This document shows, piece after piece, positions 43,997 through 52,700 of a stretch of 64,000 nucleotides of DNA. The position numbers were made by a program, and so were the translations under genes. Where the stretch lies: contig NZ_CP041360.1 of the NCBI RefSeq assembly GCF_006965485.1, forward strand, positions 7,544,501 to 7,608,500, read 5' to 3'. The notes beneath the pieces were generated by a model. The model made no database searches. It was given only the letters and a program-made list of their open reading frames with translations, and was not told the origin of the DNA. Position 1 is the first letter of the stretch. The number at the start of each line of letters is the position of its first letter. Source of the stretch: Spirosoma sp. KCTC 42546. GTDB taxonomy: Bacteria > Bacteroidota > Bacteroidia > Cytophagales > Spirosomataceae.

Positions 43997-44950
43997 ATGC
44001 CCGACCAAGATAAAGATACCATTAATTTGCAGGTAAGCGGGGAGGTTGGCAAGTACAACTCTCTCCCTGTTGACTATTTGGTTGAGATAGCTAAAAACCT
44101 TCAAACGCTACTTCAAACCCTCGCAAAAGTCAATGTATCCGAAGGCTCAACAATTGACCTGAACAATTTCAAAATAGAACTCACTGGCTTTAAGGCTGGC
44201 AGTGCTGTTCCACAATTCTCATTTACTCACCGCCATCAATTGACCCTCAATGGAGATGTTGACAATCAACGCGAGTTGGTTCGACAAAAATTTGATGAAT
44301 TAGTCGAGGCTTCAGGAAAAGGTGATTTTATAAAAGTTAGAGAACTTTACCCAGATGCTTATCGGCGTAATGAGGTTGTTGATGGCTTATATAATTTTGT
44401 TAATAGCTTTGGCGGCTCACCCGTTAACGTTGTTTCTGTAAAACAGAAGAAAGGCAAAGATAATATTGTCCCACTTTATAATATTCGACCATTTGCGAAA
44501 GAGGTTCGTGACCGGTTAGTAACACCCGTCATCGAAAATAAAGAATTGGAAACTATTCAGGAGGTTAGTTTCAAAAAGGTAGTAACCACTTATAGGGGCG
44601 ACAAGAAAATCAACTCTAAAACGATAGAAGAGTACTCAGATAAACAGGCATCGCTATCGCTCGCACCTGACATGATTATATCTAGGACACATATTTATCA
44701 TCTATTTGGGTCGCTTCGATGCCTACTTGAGAAAGAGGACGATTACTATGTTATGACTTGCGAAATACTCGATCTCGTCGGAACTGGTTCTACAATTGAA
44801 GAAGCTGAGCAAAGTTTTGCGGAGGAGTTTGAGTTCGTCTACAATCGTTACAATACACTTCCTGATGCTGAATTAACTAAACGGCTTCAGTCTATAAAAA
44901 CCATCCTGAACGCCTTAGTTAAACAAGTTGATGCCTATGCCCACGCTTGA
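43997..44950 (+). CDS. Large protein with HicB-like C-terminal region
   Basis: 317 residues. The first 220 residues are not from a family I recognise (INLQVSGEVGKYNSLPVDYLVEIAKNLQ onward; helical and charged). The region from about 238 (CLLEKEDDYYVMTCEILDLVGTGSTIEEAEQSFAEEFEFVYN) resembles the HicB antitoxin partial RNase-H-like fold, where a short beta unit precedes the TxEEAExx helix. Most HicB proteins are under 150 residues, so this one carries a large extra domain. Its stop overlaps the start of the HicA-like gene by about 20 nt. Antitoxin function is inferred. Confidence 0.55.
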   Translation: MPDQDKDTINLQVSGEVGKYNSLPVDYLVEIAKNLQTLLQTLAKVNVSEGSTIDLNNFKIELTGFKAGSAVPQFSFTHRHQLTLNGDVDNQRELVRQKFDELVEASGKGDFIKVRELYPDAYRRNEVVDGLYNFVNSFGGSPVNVVSVKQKKGKDNIVPLYNIRPFAKEVRDRLVTPVIENKELETIQEVSFKKVVTTYRGDKKINSKTIEEYSDKQASLSLAPDMIISRTHIYHLFGSLRCLLEKEDDYYVMTCEILDLVGTGSTIEEAEQSFAEEFEFVYNRYNTLPDAELTKRLQSIKTILNALVKQVDAYAHA

Positions 44951-45233
44951 TGCAAAACAGACCTATAAAAATTTGAAAAAGAAAGGCTTTGAAGATTCTT
45001 CAAATCGAAGTGATGACCATAAGTATTTGGAGTTTCGCCATAATGGCAAGGTCGTATTATACACAAAAATCAGTCACGGCGAGAAGGAATTAGGCGATTC
45101 TTTGATAGGCCAGATGAAAAGACAATGTAAGTTAGAGAAGTCTGATTTCATGGATTTGGCCAACTGCCCATTGTCACTAGAAAACTATCTAGAAAAACTA
45201 AGAGTACAAGGATTACTAGATATTGGCGACTAA
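44931..45233 (+). CDS. HicA-like toxin candidate
   Basis: 100 residues from ATG 44931, or 98 if started at 44937. It has the HicA/YcfA plan: an N-terminal helix with KKKGF, a small beta sheet with DHKYLEFRHNGKVVLYTKI, and the GEKELGDSLIGQMKRQCKL helix ending the dsRBD-like domain. HicA toxins are RNA-cleaving and use a conserved His; DHKY could carry it. The C-terminal 30 residues extend beyond a minimal HicA. It directly follows and overlaps the HicB-like gene, although the order is the reverse of classical hicAB. Confidence 0.55.
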   Translation: MPMPTLDAKQTYKNLKKKGFEDSSNRSDDHKYLEFRHNGKVVLYTKISHGEKELGDSLIGQMKRQCKLEKSDFMDLANCPLSLENYLEKLRVQGLLDIGD

Positions 45234-45277
45234 AGTGAAAACATTAGCCTTATAGTATCCGCAACATCTACTCTCCA

Positions 45278-46735
45278 TCAATTTCCCGCGATTCTCGCCA
45301 GCATACCCTTCCCGTTTTGGTTATCGGGATTCAGCTCTATCGACTTTTTGTACATGGCGATAGCTTCGTCTTTCTGGCCATTCTTTAGAAGCGCTTCGCC
45401 ATAGCTGTCATACACATTCCAGCTTTTGGGGTACAGGCTAACGTTGAGTTTAAAAATTCCGAGAGCCTCTTGCAGTTGTCGTCTGGCCATAAGTCGGTAA
45501 GCCCAGTCGTTCAGGTCATCTTCTGATGGGTTGAAGCTGGAATTTTTCTTCTTGAGTTCATTCGCAACATCGATGGCGTTTGTAAAGCCTTGTTTCCGTA
45601 ATTCCATATGCAGCGCCGTGATTGGATCAGCCGCGGGGATGTCTGGATTATAGCAGCCCGCCAACTCATCAATGAATTCTTCCGGAAAAGAACCTGCCAG
45701 ATTGGTCAACACAACAATGGCCAAATCATCATCAGGGTACACAAATAAGGCCGAGCGCCCACCACCTGTTGTAATGACCGCACGATGCTTAGGACGGGGT
45801 TTTGTTACCCAACCAACCGCCCACTGAGTAGGCGAGCCATTTTTATAAGTCCCTGGTGTCCAGAGCCTATTAAGGGCGCTCTTTGTCTTGAGAAGTTTGC
45901 CCTGTTGCAACGCTATCACCCAATGGGCCATATCTTCGGCGGTGCTGTTCAGCCCCGAGGCCGTCCGACGAAAGGGAGCAAATTCTTCAAAGGCGTTGGT
46001 GAGTTTGGGCTCGGCCAGTACCTGACCGTCAATTTTTGTCGTGAATCCATAGGACTGCGTTTTGTTGGGAATCACATCGCGGGAATCGCCAAAGACCGTT
46101 CCGGGCATACCCGCCACCTGAAACTGACGCTCCTGAAACACCTGAACAAACGGCTTTCCACTCAATTTATCAATGATTTTTCCTAGTAAAACATAGTTCG
46201 TCTGGTTATACCGATACTGCTCCCCGGTCGGAAAATCCATCGGTCTAGCTTTCGTTTTCGCCCAAATAGCTTCCTCATTAAAAGCTGCTCCATGACCTTC
46301 TTTTTCGGTATCGATAACTTGGTTAACATCTGGCAGACCAGAAATATGTGTTAATAACTGCCACAACGTTATCGGTTGCCAGGTTTCAGGTAGATTGTCG
46401 AGATAGCGGGACACGGGTGCGGTAAGTTCTAGTTTCCCTTCTTCAACCAGTTGCATAATCGCAATACCGGTAAAGGCTTTGGTGCAGGAGTTGATCGAGA
46501 GAATACGTTGATTCGTTACCGGTGTCGAGGTCTGTAGATTGGCCATTCCGTATGATTTCAGCAAGACCAGTTGCCCATGTTGAACAACGGCAAGCTGAAG
46601 GCCGGGAATCTGGCGTTCCTTCATTTCGCGCTGGATTACGGTTTCTACGTTATCGGTTGGGGCAGTCTGCCCATACAAAAAGCTACTGCAAGCAAAAACA
46701 CCGAGAAGAGTTGCTACGAATCGAAGGATAGCCAT
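45278..46735 (-). CDS. Beta-lactamase-class-C-type serine hydrolase with TPR
   Basis: 485 residues: a signal peptide (about 1-22), then a serine-hydrolase domain with the SxxK motif S83-C-T-K86. The second motif reads YNQTNY, where the classical YxN has Gln instead of Asn, a form I know from related Bacteroidota hydrolases. A C-terminal TPR stretch follows (NGQKDEAIAMYKKSIELNPDNQ). It is probably a periplasmic esterase or peptidase of the beta-lactamase fold, not a true beta-lactamase. Substrate unknown. Convergent with the HicA-like gene. Confidence 0.82.
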   Translation of the reverse strand: MAILRFVATLLGVFACSSFLYGQTAPTDNVETVIQREMKERQIPGLQLAVVQHGQLVLLKSYGMANLQTSTPVTNQRILSINSCTKAFTGIAIMQLVEEGKLELTAPVSRYLDNLPETWQPITLWQLLTHISGLPDVNQVIDTEKEGHGAAFNEEAIWAKTKARPMDFPTGEQYRYNQTNYVLLGKIIDKLSGKPFVQVFQERQFQVAGMPGTVFGDSRDVIPNKTQSYGFTTKIDGQVLAEPKLTNAFEEFAPFRRTASGLNSTAEDMAHWVIALQQGKLLKTKSALNRLWTPGTYKNGSPTQWAVGWVTKPRPKHRAVITTGGGRSALFVYPDDDLAIVVLTNLAGSFPEEFIDELAGCYNPDIPAADPITALHMELRKQGFTNAIDVANELKKKNSSFNPSEDDLNDWAYRLMARRQLQEALGIFKLNVSLYPKSWNVYDSYGEALLKNGQKDEAIAMYKKSIELNPDNQNGKGMLARIAGN

Positions 46736-46964
46736 AATTGAGTATTTGGCAGGAAACTCCCCATCTGCCTAAAGGTTACGTGTCAATCTCAAATTTTCAG
46801 CACGATCAGCGTCGCTGGTCTTTCGGCTAAGCCAGTTGTACCACCATTTCTGCCGGGTTTAAAGTCAAACCCGCCTACTACACAGTCTCGTCAATGGCCC
46901 CCTATTGGATGTAGTAGCTTTGATTCATCAAAAAGAACAAAAATCCAAAAGCTCTATATCAATC

Positions 46965-47447
46965 ATGAAACTCACTCACGTAGTCATTATTCTTACGCTC
47001 ATCAGCACCATTAGCATAAGCTCATGTAGTAAAAAATCGGACGATATTGTCCCCAATCCAGCCACTACTCAAGCCACGGTAGGTTTTCAGGTAAAGGTCG
47101 ATGGGAAAGCCTACACACCTGATTATGCCTATGGGCTGGCTACGTTTCCGGGCGCTAACGGCTACTTCGCGATTTACGGCCTCGATAGCAAAACGAGCGA
47201 TGTTGTTGCCCTTGCCTTACCCACAACGGCTGCTGAAGGCACCTATCCGCTGAGTGATGTCAACATTGGTATTCTGACCATCAATAAAGAAGACTTTTCG
47301 ACTGTAAATGGCGGAACCGGAAGCATTACCATTACCAAGAAAACGGCGACCTACATGACCGGCACGTTTAGCTTCACCGCCTATGATGCCTCGGGCGCTG
47401 TAAAAAGAATACTAACAGAAGGTGCCTTCAACGTAAATATTCGGTGA
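46965..47447 (+). CDS. Hypothetical lipoprotein
   Basis: 160 residues from ATG 46965. It has a lipobox at SISSC (Cys21) and then a beta-rich domain (VGFQVKVDGKAYTPDYAYG...GTGSITITKKTATYMTGTFSFTAYDASG), a pattern common in small Bacteroidota lipoproteins of unknown role. The open frame can extend to GTG 46905, but that part contains no signal peptide. A TAGCTTTG at 46915-46922 resembles a -7 box. Confidence 0.65.
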   Translation: MKLTHVVIILTLISTISISSCSKKSDDIVPNPATTQATVGFQVKVDGKAYTPDYAYGLATFPGANGYFAIYGLDSKTSDVVALALPTTAAEGTYPLSDVNIGILTINKEDFSTVNGGTGSITITKKTATYMTGTFSFTAYDASGAVKRILTEGAFNVNIR

Positions 47448-47455
47448 TAGATCCT

Positions 47456-49459
47456 TCACACCTCTACCTCTACGGTTGTGCCATTATCGGCAAAAACCCG
47501 GAAGGTACCCCCTAACTCCTGAGCGCGGGTCTGCATATTTTGCATCCCATAATGCTGACTGGAAACGGTTCCGTTGGCCCAGGTAAAACCCCGGCCGTTG
47601 TCATGAATACGTAGGTTGATGTGTCCACCCGGACTAACCTGCAACTGAACAGCCGCCGTTGTTGCCTGCGCATGTTTAACCACATTGGTCAGGGCTTCCT
47701 GCACAATTCGGAACAGATTCAGGACCTGCGTTGACGACAGACGCTGCGTTTGTGAACCTGTCACAACGACATCCACATTCAGTCCGTCTTCCTCATGGAA
47801 ATAGCGATTGATGTACTGATCCAGTCGCTCACCAAATTCCTCGACGGTGAAACTTTCCTGATGAATCGCCCAGATGGTTTCGCGCAGGAGTTTGACGGCC
47901 TCGCGGGTGTGCATCACAATGTTCCGCAGGCGACTGGCCCATTGCTTCCCATCTTTTACCGATTGTTTCTCAGCCTGATCGCTAATCTGAGTAAGGTTCG
48001 TAACAATAAAAGCAAGGTGGGCCCCTACATTATCGTGCAGATCGCGGGCAATACGCTCTTTTTCGACCAGTAAGCTATTTTTTAGCGCTAGTGTCTGTAC
48101 TTCGGCCTGATAAGCCCGTTGGTGCTGGATAATACTATCCTTTACGAGCCGCTCCGTCTGGTCACGATCCATCTTGTAGCGATAGGCCAGACCAATCGTT
48201 AGCATCAACACTTCAAATAAAGCGGCCGGTGCATAATAGGCGTAATTGGCAACGGGTACGTAGGTGGGTAGTAAGCCAAAATTGGAAAAAACCAGCGCGA
48301 GGTTCAGCGAATAAAATGGCAAAACGGCGATTAAATACAGCCAGGCTTCGCCCACATGGTAGCGTCGGATGATACTGATCACAATGTAGGCGACAATAAC
48401 CGGTAAGGGTAACCAGTAGAGCGCCGTAAACAAGCGAATCATAACCAACTCCAGCGTGGGTGTCAACGGTACGAACCACTCGGCGGTTAAAGCAATCAGA
48501 CACAGTACGCCACTCCAAAGAACACCCGTTCCAACCAGATGCAATCGATGTGAGGGCGTGTTCCGCAAGTTTAGAAACGTACGAACGAAGGTTAGCTGCG
48601 AGTAAAACAGAATAAGCGGGAACAGAAAGTACACATTCTGCCGGGGCATCCAGAATTGCAGGTCGAACGCAAACTGGTTCATGAACCCATCGTTGATAAA
48701 GAAGAACCCAACCAGACCCAGCAAACAAAAGATATACTTCGAATAAACGCGATCGAGGGTCGTCAGGAAAAAAATCAGGCTCATAAACGCCACAAACGTC
48801 AGCGTAAACAGCACCCCGCCCCAGAATAAATAGCTTCCCTGCACAATCGAATCATAAGCCGATTCCCGAACGAGTTCAATGGGTACGATTTGCGTACCCC
48901 GGTGTTTCAGGACGCGTAAATAAACCGTTACGGTCTGTTGAGCAGGAATAGTGAACGGAAACCAGAAATGTCGGTGGGAGCGAATTCGTTGGGCAGCGCG
49001 TGTTTTCCAACCAATTACGGGTGAGGTCGCTAGCACCTGATTTTGCGCATCGACCACAAAGAGCTGAAGTTCGTCGAAACACCAGAAATCTATTTCCGTC
49101 AGCCAGTTCTGAGGCTGCCGAGCAGCATTCTGAACCCGAAACCGGAGCCAGATGGGCGCGGCTAGTTTTGTGCCGGTAATAATACCAAAATTAGGAACGG
49201 GCGATGTTACCGGCTGAAAAGCGGGCCCGGTTGCTAGACGGATAACCTCGCGAATGGTCTGGGTACGTGTCGAGTCGTGTAAATAAGCTATACTTCCCCG
49301 CAGCGATACCAGATCATCATGTTGAGGCAAAGCAACCACCGGCTGATTGCCCAATGGCTGAGCCATCAGGCGGAAAGCCAGTAAGCAGCAGCCCAGAAAT
49401 GGTAGTAGCAATTGGCGAAAGCGTCTCATCAGTGATCGAGGTACCACTAATGTAGGCAT
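47456..49459 (-). CDS. 7TMR-DISM sensor histidine kinase (HisKA_3 type)
   Basis: 667 residues: a signal peptide, an extracytoplasmic 7TMR-DISM-extracellular-2 domain (about 40-185), seven membrane segments (about 200-430), a coiled coil, then a HisKA_3 dimerisation helix with EKERIARDLHDNVGAHLAF (putative phospho-His in LHDN) and an ATPase domain (NVVKHAQATTAAV, HDNGRGF). This kinase type senses carbohydrates or other small molecules and normally pairs with a NarL/LuxR-type regulator, which is not adjacent here. The second ATG at 49429 is a possible alternative start. Confidence 0.85.
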   Translation of the reverse strand: MPTLVVPRSLMRRFRQLLLPFLGCCLLAFRLMAQPLGNQPVVALPQHDDLVSLRGSIAYLHDSTRTQTIREVIRLATGPAFQPVTSPVPNFGIITGTKLAAPIWLRFRVQNAARQPQNWLTEIDFWCFDELQLFVVDAQNQVLATSPVIGWKTRAAQRIRSHRHFWFPFTIPAQQTVTVYLRVLKHRGTQIVPIELVRESAYDSIVQGSYLFWGGVLFTLTFVAFMSLIFFLTTLDRVYSKYIFCLLGLVGFFFINDGFMNQFAFDLQFWMPRQNVYFLFPLILFYSQLTFVRTFLNLRNTPSHRLHLVGTGVLWSGVLCLIALTAEWFVPLTPTLELVMIRLFTALYWLPLPVIVAYIVISIIRRYHVGEAWLYLIAVLPFYSLNLALVFSNFGLLPTYVPVANYAYYAPAALFEVLMLTIGLAYRYKMDRDQTERLVKDSIIQHQRAYQAEVQTLALKNSLLVEKERIARDLHDNVGAHLAFIVTNLTQISDQAEKQSVKDGKQWASRLRNIVMHTREAVKLLRETIWAIHQESFTVEEFGERLDQYINRYFHEEDGLNVDVVVTGSQTQRLSSTQVLNLFRIVQEALTNVVKHAQATTAAVQLQVSPGGHINLRIHDNGRGFTWANGTVSSQHYGMQNMQTRAQELGGTFRVFADNGTTVEVEV

Positions 49460-49493
49460 TTATTTAAGGAAAATGGCGAAGTGGTGAAGTTAG

Positions 49494-49569
49494 GGAGTAG
49501 GTTGAGTGAGTGGAGTAAGTGAAGGCGTTGAGTAATCTGGTTCCTTACTTCACTCACTCAACCTACTCC
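49494..49569. repeat. Inverted repeat of GAGTAGGTTGAGTGAGTGGAG words
   Basis: 26-nt arms 49494-49519 and 49544-49569 are complementary with one mismatch, with a loop of 24 nt. It lies between two same-strand genes, just downstream of the oxidoreductase stop. Confidence 0.8.
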
Positions 49570-49577
49570 ACTAATTA

Positions 49578-51023
49578 CTACAGCGTATACCCACCATTAT
49601 ACTGCCGTTTAACAAACTGGTTAGCGTAGTCGAAGTTGGTGATTTTCATGTTGTCGCCATCCCACAGCAGTTTTTTGCGCCCCGTAAACTTGCCGCCTTC
49701 TCGAGCCAGATAGGAACGTGTTGCCAGATTACCCATCAGTACAGTTTCGGTAAGCGGGCCCGATTGATCGAACGAGGAGGATGTATAGGCCCCGAAACCC
49801 TGCTTGCAGGCTTTCACCCATTGTTGCTGGTGGCCTTCGGTTTTACCCTCTACCAGTGGTTTTTCGGGAGCGGGAAGCTCTTTTCCACTAAACTTGTCGG
49901 CGGGCAATAATTTCGGATCGTTGCCGAACAGGCCGCCCGTTAACATGCCTTTGGTGCCGATGAACAACATACCGCCGTCGATTTCGCGGAATACATCGTT
50001 GTAGTCGACGCCTTCGGGCAGTTGGGGTCGAATACCGCCATCGAACCACGAAAATTTGATTTCTTTGACTTTCTTATCGTCAGACGGAAATGTCAGGTGA
50101 ATGGCCGACGAGGGTGGGCAACTGTCATCGTAAAACGCTTCTTTGAAGAAATCAGCATAGACCGAACCAACGCTACACTCGACCGAAGTTGGGTATTTGA
50201 GCTTCAGGGCGCGGAAAGGAACATCCATGAAGTGGCAACCCATATCGCCAAGCGCCCCCGTACCGAAATCCCAATACCCCCGCCAGCGGGTCGGCATGTA
50301 CGCTTCGTGGTAGTCGCGGGTGGGAGCCGTTCCCAACCAAAGCGGCCAGTTTACTTCGGGCGGGATCGGTTGCGATTCGCCTTTTTCCTTCGGCGACTTA
50401 ACGCCTTGTGGCCAAACCGGGCGGTTTGTCCAGCAATAAACCGTGTGCACATGGCCGATTACTTTGTTTTGGATAGCTGTTTCGATAATGCGCGTGGCAT
50501 CGCCCGAACTCCCCTGATTGCCCATCTGAGTCACAACTTTATATTTCTGGGCAGCCTGAGTCAGCATACGAGCCTCGTAAATGTCGTGTGTGAGGGGTTT
50601 CTCGACGTATACGTGCTTGCCCATGGCCATTGCCGCCATCGCGATGGGCGCGTGCATATGATCGGGGGTACTGACAATTACCGCATCGAACGTTTTGCCC
50701 GCCTTGTCGAACATCTCGCGGTAATCCTGAAAATAGGGAGCATTGGGAAACTTAGCCCGGAATTTTTTAGCCTGCCGATCATCGACATCGCAAAGCGCCA
50801 CGAAGTTGTCGGAACCGTTGTTGTAAGCCAGTCGGATATTCACATCGGCTTTGCCGCCACAGCCAACAGCGGCAATATTCAGTTTATCGGATGGTGCAAT
50901 AATGCGGGAACCATCCGCGGCTGTTCCGCCCAGTACATGACGCGGAACAATGAAAAAACTTCCAGTTACGGCTGTAGCCGCAGCTAGCGCACTGGTTTCC
51001 AGAAACTTACGACGAGAGGGCAT
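49578..51023 (-). CDS. Gfo/Idh/MocA oxidoreductase with Tat signal
   Basis: 481 residues from the ATG at 51023. A twin-arginine-like signal (SRRKFLE, then AAATAVTGSFF) is followed by a Rossmann domain (AAVGCGGKAD near 51-60) and the family signature EKPLTHD (141-147), with the central beta-sheet domain after it. The enzyme should use NAD(P) to oxidise or reduce a sugar-like substrate in the periplasm. The frame opens further back to 51131, but the extension is translated inverted repeat. Substrate not predictable. Confidence 0.85.
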   Translation of the reverse strand: MPSRRKFLETSALAAATAVTGSFFIVPRHVLGGTAADGSRIIAPSDKLNIAAVGCGGKADVNIRLAYNNGSDNFVALCDVDDRQAKKFRAKFPNAPYFQDYREMFDKAGKTFDAVIVSTPDHMHAPIAMAAMAMGKHVYVEKPLTHDIYEARMLTQAAQKYKVVTQMGNQGSSGDATRIIETAIQNKVIGHVHTVYCWTNRPVWPQGVKSPKEKGESQPIPPEVNWPLWLGTAPTRDYHEAYMPTRWRGYWDFGTGALGDMGCHFMDVPFRALKLKYPTSVECSVGSVYADFFKEAFYDDSCPPSSAIHLTFPSDDKKVKEIKFSWFDGGIRPQLPEGVDYNDVFREIDGGMLFIGTKGMLTGGLFGNDPKLLPADKFSGKELPAPEKPLVEGKTEGHQQQWVKACKQGFGAYTSSSFDQSGPLTETVLMGNLATRSYLAREGGKFTGRKKLLWDGDNMKITNFDYANQFVKRQYNGGYTL

Positions 51024-51025
51024 AG

Positions 51026-51152
51026 TATAATGAAGAATTATGAATGAAGAGTGAAGAATAAGTGCGTATACGGTGAATGTAGTAAGTACAAAAATTAACG
51101 CTACTACTGATTCATCATATTTACTCTTCATTCATCACTCATAATTCTTCAT
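51026..51152. repeat. Imperfect inverted repeat of GAAGAATTATGAATGA words
   Basis: Left arm about 51026-51064 and right arm about 51114-51152 are imperfect reverse complements built of AATGAAGA / TTCATTC words. It lies between the SCP2 gene and the oxidoreductase, and it creates a false N-terminal extension of the latter. Confidence 0.75.
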
Positions 51153-51158
51153 TAGAAT

Positions 51159-51455
51159 CTACCCCATTATCTGCCCCATTTTCATGGCGATACCCATGTC
51201 GCCTTTAATTTTGAGTTTCCCCATCATCACAGCCATCATCGGGTTGAGGTCGCCAGTGCTCAGTTTAACGAGGTTATCGAGGCTGATCTGCAGTTCGCAG
51301 TCGGCGGGTTTATCATCGTTTGAGACAACCGCGGGCGATTGCGTAGCGTCGATATACACAACACCCTGGTCAGTTACTAGCTTGACCGTAGCGTTGATGT
51401 TGTCGGCATGTGTAACTTTGTTCCGAGTTTGCTCGGTTAGTTCTTGCAGAGTCAT
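51159..51455 (-). CDS. SCP2 sterol-transfer-domain protein
   Basis: 98 residues from the ATG at 51455. The pattern VVYIDATQS...ADCELQISLDNLVKLSTGDLNPMMAVMMGKLKIKGDMGIAMKMGQIM is the SCP2 domain, a hydrophobic-tunnel fold that binds lipids or acyl chains. It is a stand-alone domain. The frame stays open to a start inside the GCGGACATCCTGTCC repeat (51524), which I reject as the true start. It may act in lipid handling; a partner is unknown. Confidence 0.85.
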   Translation of the reverse strand: MTLQELTEQTRNKVTHADNINATVKLVTDQGVVYIDATQSPAVVSNDDKPADCELQISLDNLVKLSTGDLNPMMAVMMGKLKIKGDMGIAMKMGQIMG

Positions 51456-51511
51456 CAGATTTGGATTTCGTTGTTGATTAACAAACTCAGCCGCGAAAAT
51501 AAGGTTTCTAC

Positions 51512-51567
51512 GTAACGCGGACATCCTGTCCGTTTAAATTCTCCTGCGGACAGGATGTCCGCGCTAC
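51512..51567. repeat. Inverted repeat GCGGACATCCTGTCCG, with start codons in both arms
   Basis: 51512-51532 and 51547-51567 are complementary with one mismatch, around a 14-nt loop. Each arm contains ATGTCCGCG in the outward direction, so both neighbouring ORFs gain a fake MSAL start. It sits between divergent genes. Confidence 0.85.
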
Positions 51568-51569
51568 TT

Positions 51570-52022
51570 ATGCGCTCTCAATTTTTAACTCTCCTTTGCA
51601 TTCTCACCTTTCTCAGTTGTGCCTGGGGTTTATTCGATTCAGGGGTGTCGTTTTTCCAAACCGACGCGGTATCCGAAACGACCTATGTAGAAAGTACCAA
51701 TAAGCCTCCAAAAGAGGAAAAACAACCTCAGAAATACTTTGAAGACCGATCGGCAGGTGATGCGCCCACGCCCAGTGATCCTGTTCAGGTAAAGTCGTTG
51801 GCCATCGCCCAATTTATATACGCCTTGTTAACCCTCATTGGCGCTATATTAATGTTTCGGCTCCAGCGAATAGGGTTCTGGATTTATGTAGCAGGCATTG
51901 TTGTTGGTCTTATCTTACCCATTATACTGGCGGGTTTCGGTGCGTTGAACGTCTCCTTCGGGGTGTTTTTCAGTATGCTCTTTGCCGGATTATATTGGGT
52001 ATCACTAAAGGAAATGCATTGA
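51570..52022 (+). CDS. Hypothetical membrane protein
   Basis: 150 residues from ATG 51570, which directly follows the repeat. There are four hydrophobic segments: one near the N-terminus, the others at about 72-145. A proline- and acid-rich loop (NKPPKEEKQPQKYFEDRS) lies between them. No family is identified. The ATG at 51555 lies inside the inverted repeat and is rejected. Confidence 0.55.
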   Translation: MRSQFLTLLCILTFLSCAWGLFDSGVSFFQTDAVSETTYVESTNKPPKEEKQPQKYFEDRSAGDAPTPSDPVQVKSLAIAQFIYALLTLIGAILMFRLQRIGFWIYVAGIVVGLILPIILAGFGALNVSFGVFFSMLFAGLYWVSLKEMH

Positions 52023-52127
52023 CGATTTAAGCGAATTCAGACATTGTAACCCAGCTATGGTGAATTAATTTTCCTACGGAATCGACAATTACCCCTCTTC
52101 ATACGTTTATACAAAAAACACTCACGT

Positions 52128-52583
52128 ATGAATCCGTTACGCTTAACTACATTGCTTCTGCTCGTTTGCATTTCGTTGACTTCATTCGTGACCAAAGCCG
52201 ACGATCCCGATGCAATTTTGGGTAAATGGCTTAGTTCGAAAAAGAGAAATCAGGTCCAGATTTATAAACATGGGAATAAGTACTTTGGGAAGTTGGTCTG
52301 GATGTTGGAGCCTAATGACCCAGTTACGAATAAGCCTAAAGTTGACAAGGAAAACCCCGATGAAAAGCTACGCAACCGTCCGCTTATGCAGGCAGTTTTA
52401 GTGACCAACCTAACCTACAAAGGCAATAACCAGTGGGGTGATGGTGAAATTTATAACCCCGAAGATGGCAAGACGTACAGTTGCGAAGTATCGCTCAAAG
52501 GACCAAACGCCATTGATTTGCGAGGCTATGTAATGGGACTAAGTTTTCTGGGAAAATCCAAAACCTGGACACGGGTGCAATAG
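52128..52583 (+). CDS. DUF2147 protein
   Basis: 151 residues with a signal peptide (about 1-22). The mature part starts DPDAILGKWLS and continues QIYKHGNKYFGKLVWM and WGDGEIYNPEDGKTYSCEV, which is the DUF2147 pattern of a lipocalin-like beta-barrel. DUF2147 proteins are exported and of unknown ligand. A TACGTTTA near 52104 is only an imperfect -7 box. Confidence 0.8.
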   Translation: MNPLRLTTLLLLVCISLTSFVTKADDPDAILGKWLSSKKRNQVQIYKHGNKYFGKLVWMLEPNDPVTNKPKVDKENPDEKLRNRPLMQAVLVTNLTYKGNNQWGDGEIYNPEDGKTYSCEVSLKGPNAIDLRGYVMGLSFLGKSKTWTRVQ

Positions 52584-52611
52584 AATTGGGTTTGAGGTTA
52601 TTCGTAGGATT

Positions 52612-52686
52612 TTTTTGTCATCTCGACGCAAGGAGAGATCTCAAATCACCACCTTGAGATCTCTCCTTGCGTCGAGATGACAAAAA
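52612..52686. repeat. TTTTTGTCAT-family inverted repeat, copy 1
   Basis: 33-nt perfect arms (52612-52644 and 52654-52686) around a 9-nt loop. The outer end TTTTTGTCAT and the following CGACGCAAGGA-type words are shared in form with copy 2 at 59666-59757. It ends 14 nt before the stop of the phosphatase-like gene. Confidence 0.88.
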
Positions 52687-52700
52687 TAAGGTACTACACC

